Positions 44,324-53,351 of a stretch of DNA of 64,000 bases are shown here, one piece after another. Numbering within the stretch: position 1 is the stretch's first letter; each line of letters opens with the position of its first letter. A program made the position numbers and the translations under genes. Source of the DNA: Pararhizobium sp. A13 (GTDB taxonomy: Bacteria > Pseudomonadota > Alphaproteobacteria > Rhizobiales > Rhizobiaceae); contig NZ_CP149510.1 of the NCBI RefSeq assembly GCF_040126305.1, forward strand, positions 4,103,001 to 4,167,000, read 5' to 3'. Under the pieces are notes generated by a model. That model made no database searches and had not been told where the DNA came from. It saw nothing but the letters and a program-made list of their open reading frames with translations.

Positions 44324-44713
44324 GTGACTTACCAGGATACCAATCTTCAGGACGCCGACATCAGGGAAACCCACGATCTGATCGCCAGCGACAAGGTCGA
44401 GGGCACCCGCGTTTATGGTCAAGACGGCGAGCAAATCGGCTCGATCGAATGCGTCATCATCGAAAAGCGCAGCGGTCGAGTCTCCTACGCCGTTGTCGCT
44501 TTCGGTGGCTTCCTCGGCATGGGCGAGGACCATTATCCTATCCCGTGGGCCAAGCTCAGCTACGATGAAAACCTCGGCGGCTATCGCACGGATCTGACAC
44601 GCGAGCAGGTCGAGAACGCACCGAAATACCACAGCGACGAAGAGTACCACTGGAATCGGGAAAACGGCCGCCGCGTCTATGACTATTACGGCGTCCCGCC
44701 CTACTGGATGTAG
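44324..44713 (+). CDS. PRC-barrel domain protein, stress-induced
   Basis: A 129-residue cytosolic protein with a PRC-barrel: DLIASDKVEGTRVYGQDGEQ, IGSIECVIIEKRSGRVSYAV, VAFGGFLGMGEDHYPIPWAK and LGGYRTDLTREQVENAPKY, ending in a Tyr-rich tail (VYDYYGVPPYWM). Such proteins are common members of the general stress regulon in rhizobia, but their biochemical role is unknown. The GTG start has GGAGAA eight bases upstream. A consensus stress promoter precedes it, and the gene appears to be a single-gene unit. Confidence 0.9.
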   Translation: MTYQDTNLQDADIRETHDLIASDKVEGTRVYGQDGEQIGSIECVIIEKRSGRVSYAVVAFGGFLGMGEDHYPIPWAKLSYDENLGGYRTDLTREQVENAPKYHSDEEYHWNRENGRRVYDYYGVPPYWM

Positions 44714-44781
44714 TCTCTCCCGAATGCTCACGGCCCCGCTGTTTGAACTGAAGGTAAGGCGGTTGCTGGGCCTTTGTTTTT

Positions 44782-45915
44782 TCAGAGTTTCAACAGGTCG
44801 AGATGCGACTTGCAGCGGAACGACGCAGGCAGAGTGTCATCGGGTTCGCCGCAGATTTCACCGATCACGCTCGCCGCCAGACGATGCGCGATGCCGAAGC
44901 TGATCTTGAAACCGCCCGTCAAGGCGCGGATCCGCCGGTGATCCGGGTGGCGTCCAACCATCGGATCGCGCCCTATGGCCTTCGGACGCACGCCAGCCCA
45001 GCGTTCTATCACCGACGCGTCGCGAATGAGCGGTACCAGCTCTGTCGCGCGGGCCAAAAGGGTATCCAACTGCTCGTCTGTTGAAAAAGGCGCCTCGAAG
45101 GTGTTTTCGCTGGTGCTGCCGACGGCGACCATGCCGTTTTCATGCGGCACGATATAAAGCCCATCCGTGAAGACGACCGGTAAGCTCGGATCAATATCGG
45201 CTTTGAGCAGCGCCGCCTGCCCTTTGACGCCCGTACCGGTCGAAACGGGCGCATTCGCCAAACTGTCCAGCAGCGGAAACGCGCCAACGCCGTTGGCAAG
45301 GATGCAGTCGCCAAAAGCCTCCGCGCGGCCATCGGCGAAGTCAGCGCGTCCCGCGACCACGTCGATATGAACGACATCCCACCCCTCTTCGATCTGCACA
45401 TACCGCGAGCGGCGCAGATAGGTGGAGAGCATGGCAAGGTATGGCCGGGCGGCGACCCTTGCGGCGAGTGTGTCGAACACTACGCCGCTTTCTGCAAAGG
45501 CGCTGTCAAGCCAATCGTCGACGGGAGGCTGGTCATGGACATGCCAATGGAATTGCCTGTTCCCAGCGCGCCAGTTGACGAGCGCGTCCTGCTGATGGCG
45601 AAGGGCGATGCCGCGCAGATGCGGCTTGGCCAGAGGCATGAGGCGGCCTGAACGGCGATAGCCCGCCGAAAGGCCGGTCTCGGCCTCAAGCGTTGCAATC
45701 TCACTTTCCAGCGAAACGAGGGCGTCGAACTGAAACTGCTTCTTGGCATTCCACCGGTCCGGCATATGCGGCATCAGCGCGCCGAGTACACCGCCGCTCG
45801 CGCCCGCGCCGATCGCGGCGCGCTCGACCAGCAGCGTTTTCAGTCCGGCCCGCTCGGCCATCACGCCGGCCCAGAGCCCCATGATGCCGCCGCCGATGAT
45901 CAACAGATCCGTCAT
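44782..45915 (-). CDS. FAD-dependent oxidoreductase (DAO family), possible MnmC1-like partner of MnmD
   Basis: A 377-residue flavoprotein with the N-terminal dinucleotide fold LLIIGGGIMGLWAGVMAERA and acidic LLVE, the DAO-family substrate part (GASGGVLGALMPHMPDRWNA) and the C-terminal GGFKISFGIAHRLAASVIGE, where FAD is closed in. The family covers glycine oxidase, D-amino-acid oxidases and the C-terminal half of MnmC, which removes carboxymethyl from cmnm5U34 in tRNA. It lies only 38 bases from the divergent mnmD, which encodes the other half of MnmC. This makes tRNA modification a reasonable but unproven role. Confidence 0.82.
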   Translation of the reverse strand: MTDLLIIGGGIMGLWAGVMAERAGLKTLLVERAAIGAGASGGVLGALMPHMPDRWNAKKQFQFDALVSLESEIATLEAETGLSAGYRRSGRLMPLAKPHLRGIALRHQQDALVNWRAGNRQFHWHVHDQPPVDDWLDSAFAESGVVFDTLAARVAARPYLAMLSTYLRRSRYVQIEEGWDVVHIDVVAGRADFADGRAEAFGDCILANGVGAFPLLDSLANAPVSTGTGVKGQAALLKADIDPSLPVVFTDGLYIVPHENGMVAVGSTSENTFEAPFSTDEQLDTLLARATELVPLIRDASVIERWAGVRPKAIGRDPMVGRHPDHRRIRALTGGFKISFGIAHRLAASVIGEICGEPDDTLPASFRCKSHLDLLKL

Positions 45916-45953
45916 CGATTGACCTTCTCAGATAGGGAGATTATCGGTTCGCC

Positions 45954-46688
45954 ATGACCCGCGAGAACCTGGAAAATACGGCAGTGCCTGATCGGCAAAC
46001 GCTTGAGTGGCACGAGGGCGATATGCCCTATTCGCAGGAATTTGGCGACCATTTTTATTGCCGCGAGGATGGCCGACAGGAATGCGGCCATGTGTTTCTC
46101 TCTGGCAATGGTCTGCCGGGGCACTGGCAGCGGCCGGGTGAATTCCGTATCGGCGAGCTCGGCTTCGGCACCGGCCTGAACTTCTGCGAAACCTGGCGGA
46201 AATGGAAAGAGACGCGCCCCCAAGGAGGGGAGCTTCATTTCGTCTCATTCGAACGCTTTCCGATGCGCCCCGGCGATATCGACAGGGCATTGTCACGTTG
46301 GCCGGAAATCGACGTCGAACGGCAAACCCTCGTTGCGCAATGGCCAGAGAAGCCGAGTGGATATGTCACTCTCGACGTCGGCAGTGATATTCGCCTCACC
46401 GTCGTCTGCGGCGTCGCCTTTGACGAGATCGCCCGCTTTTCCGGCATGTTCGACGCCTGGTATCTCGACGGCTTCGCACCCCGGCGCAATCCCGATATGT
46501 GGTCGGAAGAGCTGATGAGACTGGTCTGCGACAAGACGGTCGATGGCGGCACGTTCGCCACCTATGCCGCCGCCGGCTTCGTCCGCCGCAATCTTGAGGC
46601 GGCCGGCTTCGCCATCGAGCGACGGCCCGGCTTCGGAGCCAAGCGCGAAATGCTCTGCGGCGTGAAATCGACATCCCACGTCGCTTAA
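45954..46688 (+). CDS. mnmD: tRNA (5-methylaminomethyl-2-thiouridine)(34)-methyltransferase MnmD
   Basis: A 244-residue SAM-dependent methyltransferase equal to the N-terminal domain of MnmC. It starts with the LEWHEGDMPYSQEFGDHFYC pattern (SxxFxDxYYS type), binds SAM with FRIGELGFGTGLNFCETWRK, and has FDAWYLDGFAPRRNPDMWSE and GGTFATYAAAGFVRRNLEAA, all typical of DUF752/MnmD. It completes mnm5U34 at the wobble position of certain tRNAs. The FAD-domain half of MnmC is absent from this protein, and a separate flavoprotein is encoded divergently next door. Confidence 0.93.
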   Translation: MTRENLENTAVPDRQTLEWHEGDMPYSQEFGDHFYCREDGRQECGHVFLSGNGLPGHWQRPGEFRIGELGFGTGLNFCETWRKWKETRPQGGELHFVSFERFPMRPGDIDRALSRWPEIDVERQTLVAQWPEKPSGYVTLDVGSDIRLTVVCGVAFDEIARFSGMFDAWYLDGFAPRRNPDMWSEELMRLVCDKTVDGGTFATYAAAGFVRRNLEAAGFAIERRPGFGAKREMLCGVKSTSHVA

Positions 46689-46803
46689 AAACCAGCCCGC
46701 GCAATCATCCTTCTCTGCCAAGGAAGTTTGCTGTCGCAAATGGTGGCGCATGCCGAGCGTTGAATCTGCACGATGATTTTCTATCCAAATCGATGGAAAA
46801 GCC

Positions 46804-48390
46804 ATGAGCGAGAACGAACCTCCGCACTCCTCTCTGACCGACACAGATGCTCCCATGGAACGCCGCCGACGAACCGGCGGGCGTGGCGCGGACCGGTCGC
46901 GCAAGAGTACGGGCGGTTCGAAATATCTCAACCTCGTCAATACGATGACGAAATCCACTGTCCTGACGGAAGAGGCGCTGGAGGCCGTGCACGTTGCCTC
47001 GCTGACGATCCTTGAGGAAGTCGGCATGGACGTCATCCTGCCCGAGGCACGCGCCCGCATGCAGGCTGCCGGGGCCGACGTGACGCCCGGCACCGACCGG
47101 GTCCGCTTCGATCGCGGTCTGATCATGGACATGATCTCGTCCGTACCTTCCAGCTTCACGATGCATGCCCGCAACCCGATCCGCAATGTCGAGATCGGTG
47201 GCGACAATCTGGTCTTTGCACAGATCGCGTCCGCCCCCTTCGTCGCTGATCGCGAAGGCGGACGCCGGGCCGGAAACCAGGAAGACTACCGTAAGCTGGT
47301 GAAGCTTGCCCAATCCTACGACATCATCCACACGACCGGCGGCTACCCGGTCGAGCCGGTCGATATCCATGCCTCGGTACGCCATCTCGATTGCCTCTCC
47401 GACATGGTGAAGCTGACCGACAAAGTGTTTCACTGCTATTCGCTCGGCCAGCAGCGCAACCTCGACGCCCTGGAAATCGCCCGCATCGGGCGCGGCATCA
47501 CCGCCGAACAGATGGACAGCGAGCCCTCTCTTTTCACCATCATCAACACCTCCTCGCCGCTGCGCCTCGATGGACCGATGCTGCAGGGCATCATCGAAAT
47601 GTCGTCGCGCAGCCAGGTCGTCGTCGTCACACCCTTCACCCTGGCGGGTGCCATGGCGCCGGTGACGATCGCGGGCGCCGTGGTCCAGCAAAATGCCGAG
47701 GCGCTGGCGGGTATCGCCTTTACCCAGATGGTCCGGCGCGGCGCACCGGTCATGTATGGTGGCTTCACCTCGAATGTCGACATGAAGACCGGCGCACCCG
47801 CTTTCGGCACGCCGGAATACATGAAGGCCGTGATTGCCGGCGGCCAGCTCGCGCGCCGCTACAAGATCCCCTACCGCACGTCGAATACCAATGCGTCGAA
47901 CACGCTCGATGCGCAGGCCGCCTATGAATCCGCGCTGTCGCTCTGGGCGCTGACACAGGGCGGCGGCAACTTCATCATGCATTCGGCCGGCTGGAGCGAA
48001 GGCGGGCTGACGGCATCCTTCGAGAAATTCATTCTCGACGTCGATATGCTGCAGATGGTCGCCGAGTTCCTGAAACCGCTCGACGTCAGCGAGGATGCGC
48101 TTGGTCTCGACGCCGTTCGCGATGTCGGCCCGGGCGGCCACTACTTCGGCACGGCTCATACGCTCGCGCGGTATGAAACGGCCTTCTACTCGCCGATCCT
48201 GTCGGATTGGCGCAATTTCGAGACATGGACCGAAGCCGGGCGGCCGACGACCTATGATCACGCCAACCGCGTCTTCAAGGAGAAACTCAACGAATATGAG
48301 CGCCCACCGCTCGATCCGGGTATCGAGGAGGAACTCGACGCCTTCGTTGCCCGCCGGAAAGCCGAGGGCGGCGTTCCGACGGACTTTTAG
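46804..48390 (+). CDS. MttB-family (trimethylamine methyltransferase-like) protein without pyrrolysine
   Basis: The 528-residue protein has the MttB TIM-barrel family pattern: VHVASLTILEEVGMDVILPE, FTMHARNPIRNVEIGGDNLV, HTTGGYPVEPVDIHASVRHL and FGTPEYMKAVIAGGQLARRY. It is read through without any in-frame amber codon, so it belongs to the non-pyrrolysine branch, which includes the glycine betaine methyltransferase MtgB. Such enzymes pass a methyl group from a quaternary amine to a corrinoid protein. No corrinoid protein or second methyltransferase is next to it. The first ~40 residues (Arg-rich, RRRRTGGRG) look disordered and are unusual. GGAAAA precedes the ATG. Confidence 0.86.
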   Translation: MSENEPPHSSLTDTDAPMERRRRTGGRGADRSRKSTGGSKYLNLVNTMTKSTVLTEEALEAVHVASLTILEEVGMDVILPEARARMQAAGADVTPGTDRVRFDRGLIMDMISSVPSSFTMHARNPIRNVEIGGDNLVFAQIASAPFVADREGGRRAGNQEDYRKLVKLAQSYDIIHTTGGYPVEPVDIHASVRHLDCLSDMVKLTDKVFHCYSLGQQRNLDALEIARIGRGITAEQMDSEPSLFTIINTSSPLRLDGPMLQGIIEMSSRSQVVVVTPFTLAGAMAPVTIAGAVVQQNAEALAGIAFTQMVRRGAPVMYGGFTSNVDMKTGAPAFGTPEYMKAVIAGGQLARRYKIPYRTSNTNASNTLDAQAAYESALSLWALTQGGGNFIMHSAGWSEGGLTASFEKFILDVDMLQMVAEFLKPLDVSEDALGLDAVRDVGPGGHYFGTAHTLARYETAFYSPILSDWRNFETWTEAGRPTTYDHANRVFKEKLNEYERPPLDPGIEEELDAFVARRKAEGGVPTDF

Positions 48391-48400
48391 CGGAAAGTGG

Positions 48401-48847
48401 TCAGTGGGACATCGCCGAGCGGACCGACGAGATCAGCTTGTCGGTCGGAAGGTTGCTGTAATCCTTGCATATTTCCACCATGGTTTTTGCGCGCGTGGCG
48501 GGAGAGAGTATGGAGCGCAAGTGGCCCAGCGTCTGCGGCGCGGCACAAAGCACGAGGCGGTCGAAGGCCCCTTCCTGCGCATACATATCGAGCTTGCTCG
48601 CGACGTCTGACGTAAACTTCTGTTGTATTTCGCGCACCGGGTCGCTCGAATATTCCATCGCCGAGCGCCCGTGACCAACCGACGAATGGCTCCGTCCCGG
48701 CTTGTCGGCCATGATGTCCTGGGCACGCTGGGTATCCAGCTGAAAAATCTCCTGCTCGGGACTTTGGTGTCCGTCTTTGAAAAAATTCACTCCCTTCAAC
48801 AGACGTGCCTGATTTCCATCGGCGGCAAGGATCCATGTCGTCGTCAT
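48401..48847 (-). CDS. Host attachment family protein
   Basis: A 148-residue protein of the family named for attachment to host cells in Agrobacterium (PF10116 type). It starts TTTWILAADGNQARLLKGVN, has the GHGRSAMEYSSDPVREIQQK region, FDRLVLCAAPQTLGHLRSIL and a helical C-terminus. The fold resembles eRF1/archaeal release-factor-like domains, so its true role may be in ribosome rescue or stress rather than attachment. It converges tightly on the MttB gene, with a 10-base gap. Confidence 0.87.
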   Translation of the reverse strand: MTTTWILAADGNQARLLKGVNFFKDGHQSPEQEIFQLDTQRAQDIMADKPGRSHSSVGHGRSAMEYSSDPVREIQQKFTSDVASKLDMYAQEGAFDRLVLCAAPQTLGHLRSILSPATRAKTMVEICKDYSNLPTDKLISSVRSAMSH

Positions 48848-49078
48848 CGTCGTTTACTCCTCGAGCATAACCACCCCAACGTTCACATGGCGCAACACCT
48901 GCGGCGAGGCGAAATGAACGCGCAACGCACCTAGCTGCGGGAACGAGGCACCTAAAAATGCCAACGTGCAGGACAAAGGAAGGTTCCCGAAAATATCACA
49001 AATTCGGGGATGGGGCAAAGGTGACAACCGCATCTACATTCTCCTCGAATCAACGCCTATGGTAGGCGGAATCACAAT

Positions 49079-50197
49079 TTGGCCGATCGCATGCCCGAAC
49101 CGCTGAAGAACCTCCTATATCCCGCGCTCGTCGCAACCATGGCGGATCATATCGCCGTCAACGCAGGTGCTTCTGCTTTCGACAAGGCGCGTTTTATCGA
49201 TCTCGCCACACGCGACATGCAGCAACTGGAACTGATGCAGCGGTCGATCCAGATTCGCGATGCGCTGGTTGAAACCCTCCCGACCGAGTTTGCCAAAGCA
49301 GCGGCCATCCTGTCCGCGTGCCTGCCGCAGAGCGGAGACTCGGGCCTAACAGGCTGGGCGCTCTTGCCGGTCAGCCAATTCGTGGCACAAAGGGGGCTGG
49401 ATGATTTCGATCTTTCGCTCGCGCTGCTGAAAGAACTGACGCCGCATTTCACCGCTGAATTCGGCATCCGCCCTTTCATCCATCTCGATCAGGAACGGGC
49501 GCTGGCGACAATTGGCAACTGGACGGCAGACCAGAATCACCATGTTCGCAGGCTCGCCAGCGAAGGCACGCGGCCACGCCTTCCCTGGGCCATGCGGCTG
49601 CCCGCTTTGATGCGCGATCCGCAGCCGATCCTGCCGGTCCTCATTGCGCTTCTGGATGACCCGGAGGAGTATGTGCGCCGCTCGGTTGCCAACGGCCTGA
49701 ACGACATCGCCAAGGATCATCCGGATCTGGTCGCCGATTTCGTGGCACAACATGTCGATGGCGCGTCGGCGGAGCGGCGGCAATTGCTGCGCCACGCCTC
49801 ACGAACGCTGTTGAAAAAAGGACACGCGGCGGCTCTGGCGAACTTCGGCTTTGAGCCGCCCTGCGACATCACAGCAGCTTTGAACATTGAGACTAACAGC
49901 GTGGATTTCGGTCATTCGCTCGCCTTCACGCTCGCCATCACCAATCGGGGTGCTGCCCCGCAACAAGTGATGATCGACTACGCGATCCACCATCGCAAAG
50001 CCAATGGCGGCCTCGCGCCCAAAGTCTTCAAGTGGAAGAACCTCACGCTCAAAGCCCTTGAAACCGTGAAAATACCTCGCCAGCATGCCATCCGCACCAT
50101 CACCACGCGGCAATATTATCCCGGCGGCCACCGGCTCGAAATCCTGGTAAACGGCGCAATTCTGGCAAGCGGTGAGTTTCAACTCGTCATGCCATGA
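49079..50197 (+). CDS. DNA alkylation repair-like HEAT-repeat protein
   Basis: A 372-residue protein with the helical HEAT-like layout of AlkC/AlkD relatives: IQIRDALVETLPTEFAKAAA, FIHLDQERALATIGNWTADQ then HHVRRLASEGTRPRLPWAMR, LLDDPEEYVRRSVANGLNDI, and a C-terminal domain after residue ~265 that looks like an immunoglobulin-like beta sandwich. The RRLASEGTRPRLPW segment is typical of the AlkC group, whose enzymes excise alkylated purines. The TTG at 49079 is used because GGCGGA lies upstream; an ATG at 49091 is also possible but has no ribosome site. Confidence 0.82.
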   Translation: MADRMPEPLKNLLYPALVATMADHIAVNAGASAFDKARFIDLATRDMQQLELMQRSIQIRDALVETLPTEFAKAAAILSACLPQSGDSGLTGWALLPVSQFVAQRGLDDFDLSLALLKELTPHFTAEFGIRPFIHLDQERALATIGNWTADQNHHVRRLASEGTRPRLPWAMRLPALMRDPQPILPVLIALLDDPEEYVRRSVANGLNDIAKDHPDLVADFVAQHVDGASAERRQLLRHASRTLLKKGHAAALANFGFEPPCDITAALNIETNSVDFGHSLAFTLAITNRGAAPQQVMIDYAIHHRKANGGLAPKVFKWKNLTLKALETVKIPRQHAIRTITTRQYYPGGHRLEILVNGAILASGEFQLVMP

Positions 50198-50495
50198 GGG
50201 CACCCCTCTTCGCACCTGCAAAAACTATCACTTGACTTTTGACGGTAAAACAACGACATCGGGGCAGCGTCACCTTCTGGCCGCCGCGTGAGCGAGCCCT
50301 GCGGGATTTCACCGATCCGTACCGAAGGATAAGCGCACCAGAGAATGTCTTGCCAAACGCGGCAAGATGCAGCGCAGACAGCTTAATCAACCCACAAGTT
50401 CCCAAATCACGCGGGGTTCTTGACGCAAGGCGAAACCGGAACCGCATGGTGCAGTTCCGGCGATGTTCGTTTTGCGCCCCCGAAAAGGTAATACA
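50198..50495 (+). other. 298-base leader region upstream of rhlE
   Basis: No convincing gene is present. A TTGACT at 50232-50237 and a TTGACG at 50419-50424 could be -35 elements, but neither has a good -10. Given that rhlE-type helicase genes are often cold-regulated through long leaders, this spacing could be a structured 5' UTR; nothing more can be said. Confidence 0.3.
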
Positions 50496-52052
50496 TTGAC
50501 CACTTTTAAAGACCTTGGCCTCTCCGAGCATGTTCTTTCGACCCTCTCCTCCCTGGGGTTCGAAACGCCGACGCCAATTCAGGCTGAAGCGATCCCGCTC
50601 GTGATGGAAGGCCATGACCTGATCGGTCTCGCCCAGACCGGCACCGGCAAGACGGCCGCTTTCGGCCTGCCGATGATCGAAAAGATGCTCGCCGACGGCA
50701 AGCGTCCCGATCCGCGCAACATTCGCGCCCTCGTTCTTGCTCCGACCCGCGAACTGGTGAACCAGATCGCCGCGAACCTGAAGGACTTCGTCAAGAAGAC
50801 CCCGATCAAGATCGGCCTCGTCGTCGGCGGCGCATCGATCAACAAGCAGTCCGAGCAGCTCGCCCGCGGCGTCGACATTCTCGTCGCCACCCCCGGCCGC
50901 CTTCTCGATCTCGTCAACCGCCGCGCCGTGACCCTGACCCAAGCCCGCTACCTCGTTCTCGACGAGGCCGACCAGATGCTCGACCTCGGCTTCATCCACG
51001 ACCTGCGCAAGATCTCCAAGCTGGTGCCGAAGAACCGCCAGACGCTGCTGTTCTCGGCCACCATGCCGAAGGCAATTGCCGAGCTTGCAGCCGAATATCT
51101 GAGCAACCCGAAGCGCGTCGAAGTCTCGCCTCCGGGCAAGGCTGCCGACAAGGTCGAGCAGTATGTTCACTTCGTTGCCGGCGCCAGCCAGAAGACCGAA
51201 ATCCTCAAGAAGACGCTGACCGAGAACCCGGATGGCCGCGCCATGGTCTTTTCGCGCACCAAGCACGGCGCCGAGAAGCTGATGAAGCATCTGGAGCATG
51301 TCGGCTACTCTGTCGCTTCGATCCATGGCAATAAGAGCCAGGGTCAGCGCGAACGGGCTCTCAAGGCATTCCGTGACGGCGAGACACGCGTTCTCGTCGC
51401 AACCGACGTCGCCGCGCGCGGCATCGACATCCCGGGCGTCACCCACGTTTACAATTATGACCTGCCGGAAGTGCCGGACGCCTATGTGCACCGTATCGGT
51501 CGTACCGCCCGTGCCGGCCGCGACGGCATCGCGATCGCCTTCTGCGCTCCGGACGAAATCCGCCTGCTGCGCGATATCGAACGCCTGATGAAAATCGACA
51601 TCGCTGTTGCGAGCGGCGAAGTTCCCGCCGATCGCGCTCGCCCGAAGGGGGCCCGCGGCGGCAATGGCGCCCGCAACGCGTCGCGTCCGGCCGGTAATGG
51701 ACACAACGAGCGCCGCCCCCGCCCGCAGGGCGGCAGCGACAACGCGCACCGCGCTGAACGGTCGGCTCCGAGCCCTTTTGCAGGTGACGACCTTCTGGCA
51801 ACTGGCGAAGGCCAGCAGAAGAAGCAGCACCGCAAGGGCCAGGGCCCGGCGGCCCAGGCGGCCCATGAGCAGGCACTTGCCAAACGCCCCGGCGGCAACC
51901 GCAATGGACGCCCCGGCCAGAAGCAGGGCGAATGGCGCAACCGCAACCACGGCGCCGCTGGCAACCAGAACCGCGAAGGCGGCAATGGCGCCGGTGCTCA
52001 AGGGCAGCGCCGCCGGGCCAACGGCAACGGACCGCGCCGCGACGAGGCATAA
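50496..52052 (+). CDS. rhlE: DEAD-box RNA helicase, RhlE type
   Basis: A 518-residue ATP-dependent RNA helicase with every core motif: Q motif [14 protein letters not shown], motif I AQTGTGKT (residues 46-53), [16 protein letters not shown], motif [18 protein letters not shown], and [13 protein letters not shown]. The C-terminal ~130 residues are a low-complexity tail rich in Gly, Asn, Arg and Gln, which binds RNA nonspecifically. The TTG at 50496 gives [17 protein letters not shown], the usual beginning of alphaproteobacterial RhlE, and has AAAAGGT seven bases upstream. A terminator for this gene is embedded in the convergent transporter gene. Confidence 0.93.
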   Translation: MTTFKDLGLSEHVLSTLSSLGFETPTPIQAEAIPLVMEGHDLIGLAQTGTGKTAAFGLPMIEKMLADGKRPDPRNIRALVLAPTRELVNQIAANLKDFVKKTPIKIGLVVGGASINKQSEQLARGVDILVATPGRLLDLVNRRAVTLTQARYLVLDEADQMLDLGFIHDLRKISKLVPKNRQTLLFSATMPKAIAELAAEYLSNPKRVEVSPPGKAADKVEQYVHFVAGASQKTEILKKTLTENPDGRAMVFSRTKHGAEKLMKHLEHVGYSVASIHGNKSQGQRERALKAFRDGETRVLVATDVAARGIDIPGVTHVYNYDLPEVPDAYVHRIGRTARAGRDGIAIAFCAPDEIRLLRDIERLMKIDIAVASGEVPADRARPKGARGGNGARNASRPAGNGHNERRPRPQGGSDNAHRAERSAPSPFAGDDLLATGEGQQKKQHRKGQGPAAQAAHEQALAKRPGGNRNGRPGQKQGEWRNRNHGAAGNQNREGGNGAGAQGQRRRANGNGPRRDEA

Positions 52053-52060
52053 GCCTCGTC
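52041..52060. other. Hairpin at the convergent ends of rhlE and the transporter gene
   Basis: GACGAGGC/GCCTCGTC (8 bp) closes an ATAA loop in which the rhlE stop codon TAA lies. It covers the ends of both convergent genes, with no T-run on either side. Confidence 0.45.
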
Positions 52061-52995
52061 TATGCGTCCAGCGAACTGAAAGCGGCGGGCTCGACCCGCC
52101 GTTTTTTATGTGGCGACGGTACCGTCTTGCGATTGGTGAGATAGACACCGGTCACCGCGATCACCGTTCCAACGATCATCGGCAGTGTCAGCGCCTCATC
52201 GAAAAACAGCCAAGCCTGCGCGGCGGCGAGCGGCGGCACCAGATAGATCAGCGAGGCCGCCCGCGACACCTGCCCGCGCCGAATCAAATAGAGCAGCAGC
52301 GCTATTGCCCCCATCGACAGGCCGAGTACCGCCCAGCCGAGCGCGGCAAATAACTGCACGCTCCAGACGACCCGCATCTCCTCCAGGAAAAATGCCAGCG
52401 GTACCGTAACGATCAGCGCGCCAACATATTGCAGTGTCGCGATCGAGCGGATGTCGCCGTCCTGCAGATGCCGCTTCTGATAGATCGTGCCGTAGGTGAC
52501 GGCCGCCATGCCCAGAACGTTGATGATCACCGGGAACAGGTGGATCGGCGTCGCGCCCGTGTCGATCGCCATTACCTTCGGCACGACCGCCAGTGCAATA
52601 CCGAGAAAGCCGAGAATCAGACCAAGCCTCTGCTGGCCCGACAGGTTTTCACCGATCAGGGCGGGGGCCACGGCCGCCGTCATCAACGGCTGCAGTCCGG
52701 CAATAATACCGGAGATTGCCGCCGGAACGCCTTGCCCGATCGCCCACCATACGGCGCCGAGATAAAGCCCGTGCAGGAAGATTCCGGAAACGACCGCATG
52801 CCCGGCCGCCGTCCATGTTTTCGGCCAGGCGGCTCCAGTCGCGAGACAGAAGCCGATGAAAAGTAGCGTGGCGAGCAGGTAGCGCAGCACCAGGAAGGTC
52901 AGCGGATCGGCGTAGATGCCGGCATATTTCGCCATCACCCAACCCGTCGACCAGAGCAAAACGAAAATGGCCGGAGCCAGGCGTTCGAGAGTCAT
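52060..52995 (-). CDS. EamA/DMT-family transporter
   Basis: A 311-residue membrane protein with ten helices in two EamA repeats, starting LERLAPAIFVLLWSTGWVMA and including AISGIIAGLQPLMTAAVAPA and the second-repeat end LIYLVPPLAAAQAWLFFDEA. Drug/metabolite transporters of this type often export amino acids or metabolites; the substrate is unknown. The ATG at 52995 has CAGGAG 5 bases upstream. Its C-terminal tail of ~25 hydrophilic residues is encoded by DNA that also holds the rhlE terminator. Confidence 0.88.
   Translation of the reverse strand: MTLERLAPAIFVLLWSTGWVMAKYAGIYADPLTFLVLRYLLATLLFIGFCLATGAAWPKTWTAAGHAVVSGIFLHGLYLGAVWWAIGQGVPAAISGIIAGLQPLMTAAVAPALIGENLSGQQRLGLILGFLGIALAVVPKVMAIDTGATPIHLFPVIINVLGMAAVTYGTIYQKRHLQDGDIRSIATLQYVGALIVTVPLAFFLEEMRVVWSVQLFAALGWAVLGLSMGAIALLLYLIRRGQVSRAASLIYLVPPLAAAQAWLFFDEALTLPMIVGTVIAVTGVYLTNRKTVPSPHKKRRVEPAAFSSLDA
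52083..52107 (+). terminator. Rho-independent terminator of rhlE within the convergent transporter gene
   Basis: A 7-bp stem CGGCGGG/CCCGCCG with a CTCGA loop is followed by six T residues. It lies 30 bases after the rhlE stop but inside the last codons of the transporter on the minus strand. Confidence 0.82.
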
Positions 52996-53351
52996 GCATG
53001 CTCCTGATGCGATTTCGTGATCCGCGCCTTGCGTAGAGCGGTGCGGGATGATGGTCAAAGCAAAATTCCTGATCTTTAACTTCAACGATCTACGCAAAAA
53101 GCCATTTTTTTCATGCGCAAAAAATAGGCAGACTTATCCTCTGCGACGGGGAGTTTTATCGGCGTTCGAAATCACACTGATGATTGCGAATCAAGACTGC
53201 TTAAACATGCATCGCCTCAACCGCCAAAACGCGGCCTCCAGACCAAAAAAGCGGCAATCCGGCGTTGAAATTTCTTTTGCCTTCCAAGGAGCATGCTTCT
53301 TGCATTGCCCTTGTTGTTGTACTCAAATGGCAAAAAAAGGGGACCACACCG
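52996..53351. other. 356-base divergent intergenic region, A/T-rich, no gene seen
   Basis: It lies between the starts of the transporter and ATP-grasp genes. It has several A- or T-runs (TTTTTTT near 53107, AAAAAAA near 53333) and lower GC than its surroundings. No frame has coding character, and no tRNA or clear sRNA fold was found. It presumably holds both promoters. Confidence 0.5.

Noticed and set aside
46705..48261. 518-codon open frame on the minus strand
   Set aside because: Antisense to the MttB-like gene; no motif, no ribosome site.
48848..49078. Possible stress promoter (GGAAC near 48943) and hairpin CCCGAA/TTCGGG in this gap
   Set aside because: No CGTT at 16-17 bases from GGAAC, and the 6-bp hairpin has no T-run; nothing firm can be assigned.
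50187..52148. 653-codon open frame on the minus strand
   Set aside because: Antisense to rhlE, spanning its low-complexity tail; not a protein-like sequence.
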